A program made the translations under genes and the position numbers. The notes below the pieces were generated by a model. It was given only the letters and a program-made list of their open reading frames with translations. It was not told the origin of the DNA and made no database searches. Of a stretch of 64,000 nt of DNA, positions 44,454-55,379 are shown piece after piece. Where the stretch lies: NCBI GenBank assembly GCA_028532985.1, contig JANCIK010000004.1:3100001-3164000 (forward strand), given 5' to 3'. The DNA is from Stropharia rugosoannulata (Eukaryota > Basidiomycota > Agaricomycetes > Agaricales > Strophariaceae). The first letter of the stretch is position 1. Every line of letters starts with the position of its first letter.

Positions 44454-47010
44454 TTAACCAACTGTAGAATTTTGCATTGGAGGAATATACCTGTGATTGT
44501 GCAAGTAAATGAAAAAGGCATTGCTCGACCATCGACCAATTGCCTTCACGACTTCAAAAGGCGTCCCTCGAAGAAGGTATTCAAGGACGGCTCCAATGCA
44601 AGGGCTGTGGCCTTGGATACACTCAATGCCGGCCAAATGTGCAGCTGCGGAGAGACACTTTAGGAAAGCGGAGCGGGTTAAGGGTCTGAGGCTTCCACCC
44701 GGGCCTAAATAAGCAAACAGAGGGGTGTCGGAAGGGGCAGGATTTATTAATAAGTGATTCTGAAAGGCTGCAGCAGGATCAGCTGCACTATTCTCCTGTG
44801 GAGACCAGTGCGTTGAGTCACCTTGTGACTTCGTTTTTGTGGAAGGCAGATAGAAGCTCGTAATTGGAAGAGATTGGGAAGACAATGCCGAGCTGACATG
44901 TTGTCGATTTATGTGCACACTTGGGTCAAAGCTACGGAGAGTCGGAACTGTGAATTCTCCCAATCGTGAGGCAGACCAGAAAGTCGTTGTTAGGCAGGCC
45001 CAGCATGCAACATCTAGCAGTAACTCAAGATTGAAGAAGGGCCGGAGGTGTTCAAGGGTGGTAAGCAGTAGCTAGGGACAGCACTGTACCTTACATTTGG
45101 CAGGCTCAATACTTTCTGCAGCTTTGAGTGCCGCCTTCAGCATCACTTTGTCGATGTTGAAAGGGACAGAGTGGACAGTGAGAGGTCTGCCGCGGGGCTA
45201 GACTTGAATCACAAGAAACACAACACACACAACCCCAGCGGAGCGAGATCCTATCCCTTAGATCGAGCGATGCTCTTCAGCTAAGCAGGTTATAGATGTC
45301 TATGCTTCTCCTGGTCCTCTCCGCTGAGCGGACTGTGATGTTTTAAGAGTCTCGTGAGTTCAGTCCAGAAGTCCGCTGTACAGTGCCTGCAAGTTTGTTT
45401 TAAGGAGGGGTTTAATTCTAGAAGTCTCAGATTAATGTCTGGGCAACCTCCGCTGAGCGCAGGGTATCAATAGTAATGTATAGCTTTGATGGTGGCTCTG
45501 CAGGGTTTATTCCGCTGAGTGGGTTTGAGGTCCGGTGACCGATGCAGATGCTCACACAAGCTGGTATTCCCAATTGTGCCTCGCTCTGCTGACTATCCAA
45601 AGTCGTTCCGCTGGGACTGTCCAAAGTCCTATTCCGCTGAGGCTATCCAGAACCTCGTTCACCCGGTGGTGCAGTCTCAATTCACAAAACACTACAGCGC
45701 GAGTTTTCGTACACGGTTGTACTGACTCCCTGCTGAGCTCTCCAAATGACCCGGTGGCCAGAAGCTATCCAAAACTTCTATGATTCACAATACACTTCAC
45801 AGTAAAGACCCTAACAAAAGCTAAACAAAGCCCGCTGACGGTCTGGGACAGAGCCCAACACACAGATCTAGTGGGTAGACAATTGCTTGATTTCCGTAGT
45901 TACAATTACAAGTTTATATAGACGCGCATTGTGTACTAATTTAGGTGGAGAGTAAATACTAGCAACGCCGGACCAAAGGTCCGCTGAGCGCATGTGCCTC
46001 TGCTGGGCGTTTTGATGACTACCCCGCTGAGCGCGACCTGATCCTGTTGTGTTACCGGCCTCCGCCGAGAGATGCTGTTAAACTCCACTGCGTGATTCCA
46101 TCTTGGTCATCGAGGCCTGGCTACCACTGCCAAAGTTCCCCAGCAGAGTCTGCTGTGTGCATTATGCATTCCCTTGGGCATCACACGCTCCAGCGTGCGC
46201 ACCACGGTCACCTGACGAGTGGACTTAGGCAAATTTTGCCTTCGTGATGTGTTCTGCTGAGCCCCTCTTGAGATGCCATCTACACACAGTCCTGCTTGTC
46301 GCCTTTGATATTTTCCGCTCAGCTGTACTCCTGTCTTCCGCTGAGAAGACAGTAACCGTTATGTGCTCCGCTGACAGCTGTTACAGTACTTCAACTGTGT
46401 ACTTATGGCCTGTACAGTCCGCTGAACCCCACATAACTGCCTGCTGAGCACACGTGTGATGATTTGTGATGCACGTGCTGAGCGCTGAGACGGCTGACCA
46501 GGCTAGTCACCACTCTGCTGGACCCCTGCACTTCGACCCGAACTGCCCGCTGTGGCCACTTACAGCCTTGAAGTAGACGCAGGCCTGTCAACGGTGTGCC
46601 AAGCTCTGACGGCATAGACTGGCAAATGTCTGCACCAGACCAAGAGCCTGCGAGGCTGGAAACAAAGTCAACCATTACATTTGTCCTAGCAGGTGCCCGT
46701 AGAGATTCAGCAAGGGCAGGAGCTTTCTGATCTGCCCAGCAGTGGTAAATGAGTAGGCCTGTGCCATAAGTCACTCTCGTGAATTGTTTGAAGGCATGTT
46801 CAAGGAGATCAGTGCAGCATTCTAACTCAAGATACGTTGTTATAGGTTGAGGTGGGCATGGGGGTTGATCGGGGTCTGGCCATGGGGTCCAGAGACGTAA
46901 ATGCTCTTCACACAGGCAGTGAGGGCACAGGATAGAACTCCTCGGCGTTAGGTGACTGGGGTATGGTTTCAGCCTTGCATCAGCTAGCATGGTGTGTGGA
47001 TTCGGCAGGG
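44454..47010 (-). pseudogene. broken tyrosine recombinase (Crypton-type DNA breaking-rejoining enzyme)
   Basis: N-terminal core-binding part at about 46540-47010 (FTRVTYGTGLLIYHCWADQK region, then VDFVSSLAGSWSGADI, with YAVRAWHTV in another frame). Middle piece at 45065-45180 (NIDKVMLKAALKAAE). Catalytic part at 44454-45010: the first Arg in SRLGEF, then LRPLTRSAFLKCLSAAAHLA, GHSPCIGAVLEYLLRG, and GRWSSNAFFIYLHNH with the candidate Tyr. The usual H-x-x-R box reads HSPC, so the second catalytic Arg is gone. A 1.3-kb repeat (45179-46470) separates N-terminal and catalytic parts, and several frames are needed. Inactive as written. Confidence 0.75.
45179..46470. repeat. dispersed 1.2-kb repeat, copy 1 (CCGCTGA-rich)
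   Basis: Aligns along most of its length with 57654-58700 (shared: GGCTAGACT, AACACAACACACAC, GCGGAGCGAGATCCTATCCC, CCCGGTGG, TACTAGCAACG, GGTCAC), beginning TGAGAGGTCT in both. It carries about ten CCGCTGA motifs, often CCGCTGAGCG, where the other copy has GCGCGCA motifs. Its right end is not sharply defined. It splits the tyrosine recombinase. Confidence 0.75.
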
Positions 47011-47053
47011 GCATGTTAAAGGCCTTTGACTGGGGTTGGGAACTCACTGCACT

Positions 47054-48789
47054 CACATAGAACAGTCCCCTGGTACCGTACACTATAGTGTAACTGGGGA
47101 CTATATATATACTATATGACATAACATCATTCCTGCTGATTCTTTTTATAGATATCTACTGTACCTGCTGGACCATTCTGGCAACTAGATTACTACTGTA
47201 GGCTATAGGCCCATTCCGCTGGAATGGCAGGTCACAGCCACATTTCCCCTTGGCCGGCCCCCGAGTAACATCCCGATAAAGGTTCGGTTGGCCCCCATGT
47301 CGGAAAGTCGGGAACTCGGAGTTGGCTTATTGTAGACTATAGCCTATGTATTGCTAGTATTAGTGTACAACTGCCTCAATTGTGACATGTCTGCTGCTTA
47401 TAGGATGCAGAAAATTAATGCCAAGGTCGGAGACCCTCCAACACTATACACATTACCACTTTAAAAACATGTGTGGTCACATGTCAGTCCGATGCCGAGA
47501 CCGACGGACACCGACTTTCTGGTTTGATCACTGCAACATTATAGAGCAATAATTACTAAAAGAAATACACATTTTAGCACAATATTTATTTAGCCACTAT
47601 GTACCCCTGTAAACTCAAAATTTTAAATGTCAGTAGTCAGAGGCCGATGCAGCGACCAACGGGCACCGACGTCCCGACATTACTCTTGCAAAACACTTTG
47701 CAGAATAATTATTACCATAAAACACACATCTTTACAAAATAATTACTCACAGTTATCCAATGTTGATGACAGCTGTAAGTAATTATCTTGCATAAACACA
47801 TGTTCTACAGTAATAATTACACCACAAAGTGTTGCGCAATGATAAGGTCAAACTATTGGCGTAAATCGGTGTTAGTGTCGGTTGCCGACTGCTAACATCC
47901 AATATTAAAAAATTACAAAGGTAGATAATAGATGTAAGTAATCATTTCGTAAAAATGTGTGTTTTATAGTAATAATTATTCTACAAGGTGTTGTGCAATG
48001 ATAAGGTCGGAATGTTGACATTAATTGGTGTCCGTGTCGGTTGCCGACCACTAACATCCGATATTTAAAAATTACAAAGGTAGATGATAGCTGTGAGTAA
48101 TTATTTTGTAAAGATGTGTGTTTTATGGTAATAATTATTCTGCAAAGTGTTTTGCAAGAGTAATGTCGGGACGTCGGTGCCCGTTGGTCGCTGCATCGGC
48201 CTCTGACTACTGACATTTAAAATTTTGAGTTTACAGGGGTACATAGTGGCTAAATAAATATTGTGCTAAAATGTGTATTTCTTTTAGTAATTATTGCTCT
48301 ATAATGTTGCAGTGATCAAACCAGAAAGTCGGTGTCCGTCGGTCTCGGCATCGGACTGACATGTGACCACACATGTTTTTAAAGTGGTAATGTGTATAGT
48401 GTTGGAGGGTCTCCGACCTTGGCATTAATTTTCTGCATCCTATAAGCAGCAGACATGTCACAATTGAGGCAGTTGTACACTAATACTAGCAATACATAGG
48501 CTATAGTCTACAATAAGCCAACTCCGAGTTCCCGACTTTCCGACATGGGGGCCAACCGAACCTTTATCGGGATGTTACTCGGGGGCCGGCCAAGGGGAAA
48601 TGTGGCTGTGACCTGCCATTCCAGCGGAATGGGCCTATAGCCTACAGTAGTAATCTAGTTGCCAGAATGGTCCAACAGGTACAGTAGATATCTATAAAAA
48701 GAATCAGCAGGAATGATGTTATGTCATATAGTATATATATAGTCCCCGGTTACACTATAGTGTACAGTACCAGGGGACTGTTCTATGTG
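47054..48789. repeat. foldback unit with 701-bp inverted arms
   Basis: Left arm 47054-47754 and right arm 48089-48789 are inverse copies at about 99% by eye. The 334-bp centre holds about two ~160-bp direct repeats (from 47881 and 48041) related to the arm interiors, with TTGCCGACNNCTAACATCC and ACAAAGGTAGAT blocks. The outer ends are the same CACATAGAACAGTCCCC repeat that bounds the 5.8-kb insertion. Confidence 0.9.
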
Positions 48790-50196
48790 CAAGGATGTCT
48801 TCCAAGTCCCCACTTTGGTGAAACCGGGCTTGATATGAATGACCGAGATTGGCAAGTATTGTTGAATAATGAATATGGTTTTTGGGAGTTTGTTGAAGAG
48901 CTTGTGACTGTTGGTGTATAGTTGTGCTGATGTCTTCCAGATCACCTGTTAATTGGAACATTTTCTTATACATGGACCCAAGATTGTTTAAAGAGAAAGT
49001 CTGTTCAGTGAACCGACTGGACTTCAGATTAACGACTTTCTCTTGACAGGCTATAGTGTTAGAAAGATTGTTTACATCTTTCTTGACACCAAAGCACTCC
49101 ATATATGAAATTGCTAGATTATTGAGCCTTCCAGCCAGACTTTCATCTACCTCAAGAGTGAGGTTGACAGACTGTTGCCCGTGAACTATGTCATCAGATA
49201 CATCGCTAAGATTTCCACTGTGTTTGAATCGATGGTAAAGTGTGTTACCAAGATTATTATGGCAAGTGGGGGTAAGGGTAGGGTCCAATGTCAAGCTTAA
49301 ATGGAGAGCCTTCTCGTGGCCAGATATAGCATGTATGATGTCCGGCATGTCACCCAGGACTCTAAACTGTGAGCAGAGCGTGACTCCAAGATTGTTGAGC
49401 CAATATATAGAATCTGCAGTATTGCCTCCCAGTGTAACTGCTTTTGTTTGATTCAAGATAGCATCGTTGAGGTCTGCAATATTCCCTGTGTGCTCGAAAC
49501 GTTGGACTTGTGCGATACCTAGTGCATTGAGTCGACTTGACTTGGCAGAATGGTCATCAGGCAATCTGCTCGCCAGTTTTTGCAAATGGGAAATTGCATA
49601 GTTGATATCAGGTATTTCAGCCATCTCTCTGAACCGTTGCAGTAATGCATTGGCTGTGTCCTTTTGACATTGATGATATCCCACACTCTGCTCAGGAAGG
49701 TATTGTAAAGTGAGTGTATACACAGTGATGGCCTGGTCTATGTCCTTTATTCCTTTAGAGTCCCGAAAGTGCTGGAGGAATGCAGCAGCACATAGCTTCA
49801 GCTTAGAAGGCTTTTCAGTGTCTTCATCTGATAGTGAGACTGCAATATGGAATTGTGCATCTAAGTCATCTGTAAATATGGATAAGACTACAAGAGCCAA
49901 AGGATTGTGTTGGAACATATCGTACCAATCACCTCAATGACACTTGTTTGAATAGTTTGCCATGCCCCATCTTCAATAGTTGCCAGTGATGATTGTTCTG
50001 TAGGAGTAACAAAATGGGCCTTGCCTGAAAGAAGCAAGTCTTGCAATGCAGTCATAGCCATGTTGTTCTGCATGACAGCATACAGTTGAGTTGGAGATGT
50101 AGGATGCCACGGCCCCTTGCGTCTACAGGAAAGCAACCTTTTACAAAAGGATTTCAGACACAACAATGACCTAGGTGTCCTCATCAAAGTAGGCAA
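48790..50196 (-). pseudogene. 5' part of the split TPR-CHAT gene (N-terminus and TPR array)
   Basis: Minus-strand frame from MFQHNPLALVVLSIFTDDLD (49918) with a series of ~40-aa TPR-like units: DIDQAITVYTLTLQYLPE, DINYAISHLQKLASRLPDD, DLNDAILNQTKAVTL, DIIHAISGHEKALHL, NNLGNTLYHRFKHSGNL and NNLGSMYKKMFQLTGDLED. It stops being protein-like exactly at the 7-bp duplication 48790-48796; the open frame's last ~12 codons are element sequence. A further upstream segment, 49915-50196 (WQTIQTSVIEVI), is in another frame and may be an earlier exon. Together with 40952-42961 and 18187-18413 it forms one gene of roughly 1,200 codons spread over 32 kb. Confidence 0.85.
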
Positions 50197-51199
50197 TGAA
50201 TAAAACTGTAAATAGTGACCACTGCAAAGGCTTCATTTAACATGGTGTCCTGTTTGAAACAGCGTGGTTTTATTGTGGCAAACCCTCCCACACAAGAGAC
50301 CCTTATGTCGTAACATGCAGCAGAAGCAAGCTATGAGCCATACACATATGCCATAACAACTAGGGCTGGGTGATTATTTAAAAGTGTCGGTTTCGAATGG
50401 CAAAAGATGTATTGAATGTGGAGGACCTACTTCGGGGCCCAAGGTTGCATACACCAAAAGGTTAGAGGGCCAGTCAACCAACCTTTTGTTTGCATCATGT
50501 TTGCCTCCTTACAAATCAAACCCAAATCAAACCGTCACCAACTTGCCACCAATAACCTTTGAACAACCTAGTTCGTAGCCAATTTCTTCAGGAACTCTTC
50601 TGTTCAGCTTTGCGATGAGTAGTTGCCAAATTCTACTCTTTGGGGGTTCGAGTATCAGTCGATGCAAATTCTAACTGAGTCAGATTTATGTTTCCGACTT
50701 CGGTGAATGCATTCCTATTTGGTTCCTATTTGGTTCATATAGTAAGGCAAAGTAACATGTCAAGAACGTGTGAAGTCTCCTAGGTCCCTCTATCATCTAA
50801 TGCACCTCTGGGATAACTGCATATTAAATCGCTGGAAGAAGAAAAAATTGCAGAACCGGACATCAGCAAATCTGGAACCTGCTGTACAGCATAATATAGC
50901 AATGTATAATAGCATAGTTCCATAGCATGGGTTATTGAATATCTTATATTCCATAATATACACCCTATTTTATATAGTATACAAGATTGTTATGCAGCAT
51001 TATAATCTTTTAGATAATACATAGCCCCTTGTACATAGAGCCATCTAATGTTGCATAATTGTTGTATAGTAGTGCCTAGTTGCTGTCTAGTATTAGTTTA
51101 GTGATGTATATCACTGTAGAATAAGATAAAGTACAAATAGTTTCTGCAAGGATAGACATAGAGGAATATATACTGTATATATCACTTAAGAGCTATGTA
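50197..51199. other. AT-rich region, no gene seen
   Basis: About 1 kb upstream of the TPR-CHAT gene, with TATAGCATT/ATAATATAC-type simple sequence at 50890-51180. A 64-codon frame at 50384 shows no family. It is likely decayed repeat DNA plus the gene's old promoter. Confidence 0.4.
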
Positions 51200-51831
51200 C
51201 TCGTGGTCACAAAAAGTAACGGTCACATGATTTCATCATTACGTTTTCACTCGGATTCACGACGCACAATCCACTTCATATCTCTACAACTACATACTCC
51301 TATACTACAAAATGTCCTCTGTAATTACTATACATACTGAGCATGATACTCCCAAAAAGAACCAATTAATCAGACGTGTTTTGGTCAACTAAACAGCAAA
51401 ACCCGCAGCTGAAGCAACAAACATTCCAATTGTAACTGCAAGGAAGATTATTGCAAAGTAAACTCAACTTAAATGCCAATTCAGCCAGTTTGGCATGACC
51501 TCAAGGCTATTTTTTTCTCTCAACCTTCGGTAAACTCAGTTAATGCACTCAAACACACAGTCCAAGCCACATGGGAAGAATTACCAATCAAAAAGATCAA
51601 CAAGTACATTCTACAAATGCCTCAGCGTGTGCAGGCTGTTTTGGAGGCAAAAAATAGTCATACACAATTTTAATTTTTGTTCTCTGTAGAGATTAAATTA
51701 ATCTATTTAATTACAAGTTTTTGTGGCTCAAAATTGATGTTAAAATGAAATATACTTGTAAAATGTCGCAAGTAGGAGGAGGTCAACCCGTGGAAAAATG
51801 GTATGTGACCGTTACTTTTTGTGACCACGAG
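51200..51831 (+). mobile_element. Tc1-type miniature element (deletion derivative)
   Basis: 632 bp with 29-bp inverted ends CTCGTGGTCACAAAAAGTAA... flanked by TA (51198-51199, 51832-51833). It retains the first codons of a transposase (MSSVITIHTEHDTPKK at 51312) and its C-terminal end at 51473-51673 (VWHDLKAIFF, WEELPIKKINKYILQMPQRV, AVLEAKNSHTQF), the characteristic Tc1 transposase tail. The DDE core is deleted. Confidence 0.88.
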
Positions 51832-52167
51832 TATAGTGAACCAATACTTATATATAGCTACATATACCTAGCTCAGACGTGGTACAGTGTACCTTAGTGC
51901 AGGCATACTCTTTCATCTTGCTCACAACATTCATAATACATTTAAAGAATTGTATTAAAAGGGTATAGTAAAATACACATAGCTAAGAGCATTAAATGAA
52001 ACTAGGTAAATGTAGAAATAAAATTGATAGGAGGGATAATATTAGCATGCTATAAGTAAGCATATGTGGCACGAGAGAGAAAAAGTGGAAGGCAACATCA
52101 ACATCAAGCAAGACACAGAACATTAGGATGGAGCTAATATATGGAGACAACAGCTGCAACTGATATG

Positions 52168-52619
52168 TGTAAGGGGACGCCGTGCATCACCCTTTATTTT
52201 ATTTTATTTCATTTCGTCTTCCTTCACTTTCTTTTATTTTATTTTATTTTTATTTTTTCTTACGCCGCACGCAGCCCATGCAGTGTGTACTGTGCACAGG
52301 CTCGCGCGGTTTACATCATGTGATGTACTGATGGGACACGTCCATCATGTGTTGTGCATATGATGTATGATGCACATCACATGAGGACGTGATGTGGTGG
52401 CTTCTTGTGGCGGATCAACTGTATAGTTTATTCTCATGCATCAATCAATGCTTCCATTATGTACTGTGGCGCCTGGCAGCGGGTTTCCTTAGGCTTTTGT
52501 CTTCGGAATCCCTCTGCTAGGTGCGCTTCTATTGTATTTATAGTTTACAGCTTAATAAACTTCGGAATCCCTCTGCTAGGTCTCGTGTGAGCTTGACACT
52601 GCGCAGAGTCGCCCTTACA
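52168..52619 (+). mobile_element. solo LTR of the same Ty3 family
   Basis: 452 bp from TGTAAGGG to CCCTTACA, clearly the same LTR family as 21544-22006 but with scattered substitutions and small indels. Flanked by a 5-bp duplication ATATG (52163-52167 and 52620-52624), so it is a true insertion reduced by LTR-LTR recombination. Older than the full-length copy. Confidence 0.95.
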
Positions 52620-52836
52620 ATATGAAGGTCCGAACAGGAATACTATGGTACATCCAGGTGAGAATTGCATCACCGTGTGGCCACTTGATTAATCGAGGAC
52701 CAAAGTGGGGTTGTAAGGATTCTCCTCAGGAATGCATGACTTGTTGAGAAGTCTCCTGAGTTAGAGAACACAGATGTCAATGGATAGCAGACTCGAGTAG
52801 ACTTAATACATACATTCTGTTTCTTGCCCACTGCTC

Positions 52837-54850
52837 TCAACACACTTGGAAGTGTGTCCAATGATATCTGTTATTCTTCAATGCATCAATAAGTCGGACA
52901 TATGAATTGTATATTCCCTTGTAATTTTTGCCACTAAATGCCGGCCCTTGCATGTTGAATGCAGGCTGAAATCCGTGCAGCTCCCATTCAGCAATGCAAT
53001 GGTGCAGCTGACATTATACCATAAGCCACAGTAAATGATGTATTAATGAAATACACTTATGCAGGTCATTACAAGAGCAATAGCACGGTCAGGAACGCAG
53101 GTTTGGAAGTCGTCAGGATAAAGCACTGCAAGACCTTCGGGAACGTAGAATATGGCATGTATGAGCTCTTTGATAGCAGGATGTGCAATGTTTTGAGTCC
53201 TTCCCTAGAGATGCATGATGATTACTGAATCAAGTAGCATATACTTAACATGCTCACATTTTCATCCTTGTCAGGATGTAAAAGGAATTTTGCATTCTCG
53301 AGGAGATCAGCAGCATTTTTGCTTACAACCTGCTGCTGTTGTAGCTGGTTGGGGAAAGTGGTGTCCGGTGCAAGGTATTGACGGTACCGGGCAAGGACCA
53401 CAACACAGCCTTTAAGCCTCATTGCTGAGCAGAAGGTGGCATGTTCATTGAAGACCTAGATAAACAAGCTTATCAGTATGTGCTGTGCATAGTATGTCAC
53501 CCAATGTGGGAATAGATGATTTCTCCTACCAAGACACTTTGATCTCGAGTGATATCTAAGAAAATGCAAAAGAATGACAAATGGATAAGTACATGACTGC
53601 CATAAGATTGATTGAAACCCCACCTCCTTTCAGTTTTACTTGAGATGTACTAAGGAATTTCTTCCTTTCTCGTGCGATTATCTCATCTGCTATATGAAGG
53701 TCAGAGCCGATTTCTGGGAAAGCATTTACCAAAGCAACATGTTTGTGCATTCCCTCCTTGGCCGGCTCGAGGATGCTTCTCCAACTAGCAGAATAGAACC
53801 TCATAGTGGTAGGTTTTGCCGCAGCATTCAGAGGCACTTTGGAGTGGTGCCTGGCTCTGCATTGAGGTCTTGCTCTGTCTGATGCCATCATGTCACTGTC
53901 CCTGTCTCCATCGTCCTTGTCTCCATTGTTCTGTGCCACACCATTTGCAGATGAATTCTGGGTTCCGGACGGCCTGGCCGAAGTAGAACCACTGGCACTT
54001 TGTTGGTTCTGATTCTGAGCTTGGGAGGCTGCGAGAAGTGCATTGACCAATGGTGGTTGAACTGGGTGGTTCCTTTGGTAATGATCTTGAAGTAAATCAG
54101 TGCTGTCTTTATTGTCGATCTCCTGTACATAATTAAATATCAGTAAGGGTTCAAATCTATAGCATGACAAATAACTGGCTACCTCAGCCTCATTAAGGTC
54201 ACCATTACCACCTATATCCAGGTCATCAGCAGGCATACTGCCGACAGCTTCACTTTCAGAGACTCCACCATCCAATTCCCTATCTTGTTCATCATCACCG
54301 GATGCACTGTTGACCTCATTGCCACTGCCCTCATCAGAAGATCCATTGCTGCGGTTCAAATTACCAGGTAGCCTGTTTACGGAAGCAACAGTTGCTGCAG
54401 ACCGCAATTGATAGTCATGACCATCTTCTGCATTGCTTTCCAGAATAACAGCCTTCCAGGTTTTCTTTTGGGTAAGAGGCCAAGCATACTCATTCACATC
54501 CATATATTCATCATTGTCGGATATATGATCTGGAAGAATAGGTCAATAGACATATGGTTACACATGCCAAGTCCTGTACCTTGCTGGACTGCTTTCCCTT
54601 TGCCTTCAGAAATAACCGGCCATATCATGACATGGTTAGTGACCATTCTATGTGCTCAGAACTCAATCACTCACCTTTCAGAGTGGATGTATGCTTTCCA
54701 TTGCTAGTCCCAGTACTGGTACCAGCAGCTGCACTGTTAATTTTCTCTCAGATTAGTATAGCCTACAAGCAGATCATGAAAACATACCTGCGGGTATAAC
54801 CATATGCTCTTTGCCTTTGCCTTTCTCTTTCAGCCAATTTGAGGTTCTTA
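52837..54850 (-). CDS. DUF6532-type basidiomycete protein, 5' end uncertain
   Basis: Family of unknown function common in Agaricomycetes. A long acidic/Ser-Asn-Gln-rich N-terminal region (53900-54503, for example VNEYAWPLTQKKTWKAVILE) leads to the conserved part: MRFYSASWRSILEPAKEGMH, LVNAFPEIGSDLHIADEII, ITRDQSVLVFNEHATFCSAM, IKELIHAIFYVPEGLAVLYPD and IAEWELHGFQPAFNMQ, ending at the stop 52837-52839. Several introns are needed and were not all placed. The 5' end (LPPSIQVKNLKLAERE, then a run into KKQPC) enters the inverted repeat at 54896-54997, so the true start is lost or altered. Assigned from block order only. Confidence 0.65.
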
Positions 54851-54895
54851 ACTTGAATTGATGGAGGTAGTGTCTTACCTTTCGAAACAGTGCAC

Positions 54896-54997
54896 TGACA
54901 GGGCTGCTTTTTGGCTACAGGTGTAAACAGTCAGAAGGTCTGTTAGTGGGATAGCTGTGTGCAGGAAACACAGAGAGACTAGAGTTGGGCCTGACTC
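54896..54997 (+). repeat. 102-bp repeat, inverted copy at 58765-58867
   Basis: TGACAGGGCTGCTTTTTGGC...TTGGGCCTGACTC matches the inverse of 58765-58867 with a few differences. The two face each other around the acidic repeat gene. No target duplication was found at the outer sides. Confidence 0.85.
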
Positions 54998-55379
54998 CAC
55001 ATAGTGTAGCTACATAGGACCGTACCATACGGTCCAGGGAACTATCCCAGTGTAGTTGTATCATACGGGTCGAGGGAACTCCCTTGTTTCCTCAAGAACA
55101 TGTCCTAAACGAGAAATCTACACTGTGTACGAGTGATACGAGTCCAGGGAGGCACTTCCCAGTTGGAACATGGGGCCGATAATATCCCCCGTTCAATACC
55201 TACGGTGGTCAGTTAGATATTGGGGGCTGAGAATGATATCTTGCCTACGGCAGTTGGTTATCGGTGGACACCTATCCAACAAAATGAGTGCCCACCCAGT
55301 AGTCACATAATTAGGCATTGTACATCATATATATATATTAAATGTAACGGCACAGTAGTGCTACATACATATTCAAGGT
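54998..55379. other. repeat-derived intergenic sequence
   Basis: Contains short inverted pieces such as GGACCGTACCATACGGTCC (55019-55037) and a TATATATATA run at about 55327. No gene. Confidence 0.45.

Larger units (their letters stand above)
42969..48789. mobile_element. second insertion in the TPR-CHAT gene, 5.8 kb, 7-bp target duplication
   Basis: Flanked by CAAGGAT on both sides (42962-42968 and 48790-48796). The ends are inverted repeats starting CACATA(A/G)AACAGTCCCC, about 107 bp long if a nested 815-bp insertion in the left one is removed. Deleting the segment and one duplication joins GDLEDI to LEAVSNAEKAV in frame on the minus strand. Contents: pogo/Tigger remnant, broken tyrosine recombinase, a dispersed motif-rich repeat, and a foldback unit with 701-bp arms forming the right end. 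No transposase matching these ends was recognised, so the superfamily is open. Confidence 0.85.

Noticed and set aside
47047..48796. Foldback unit as an independent insertion
   Set aside because: The left flank CTGCACT and right flank CAAGGAT differ, whereas CAAGGAT matches the flank at 42962; the duplication belongs to the larger 5.8-kb insertion.
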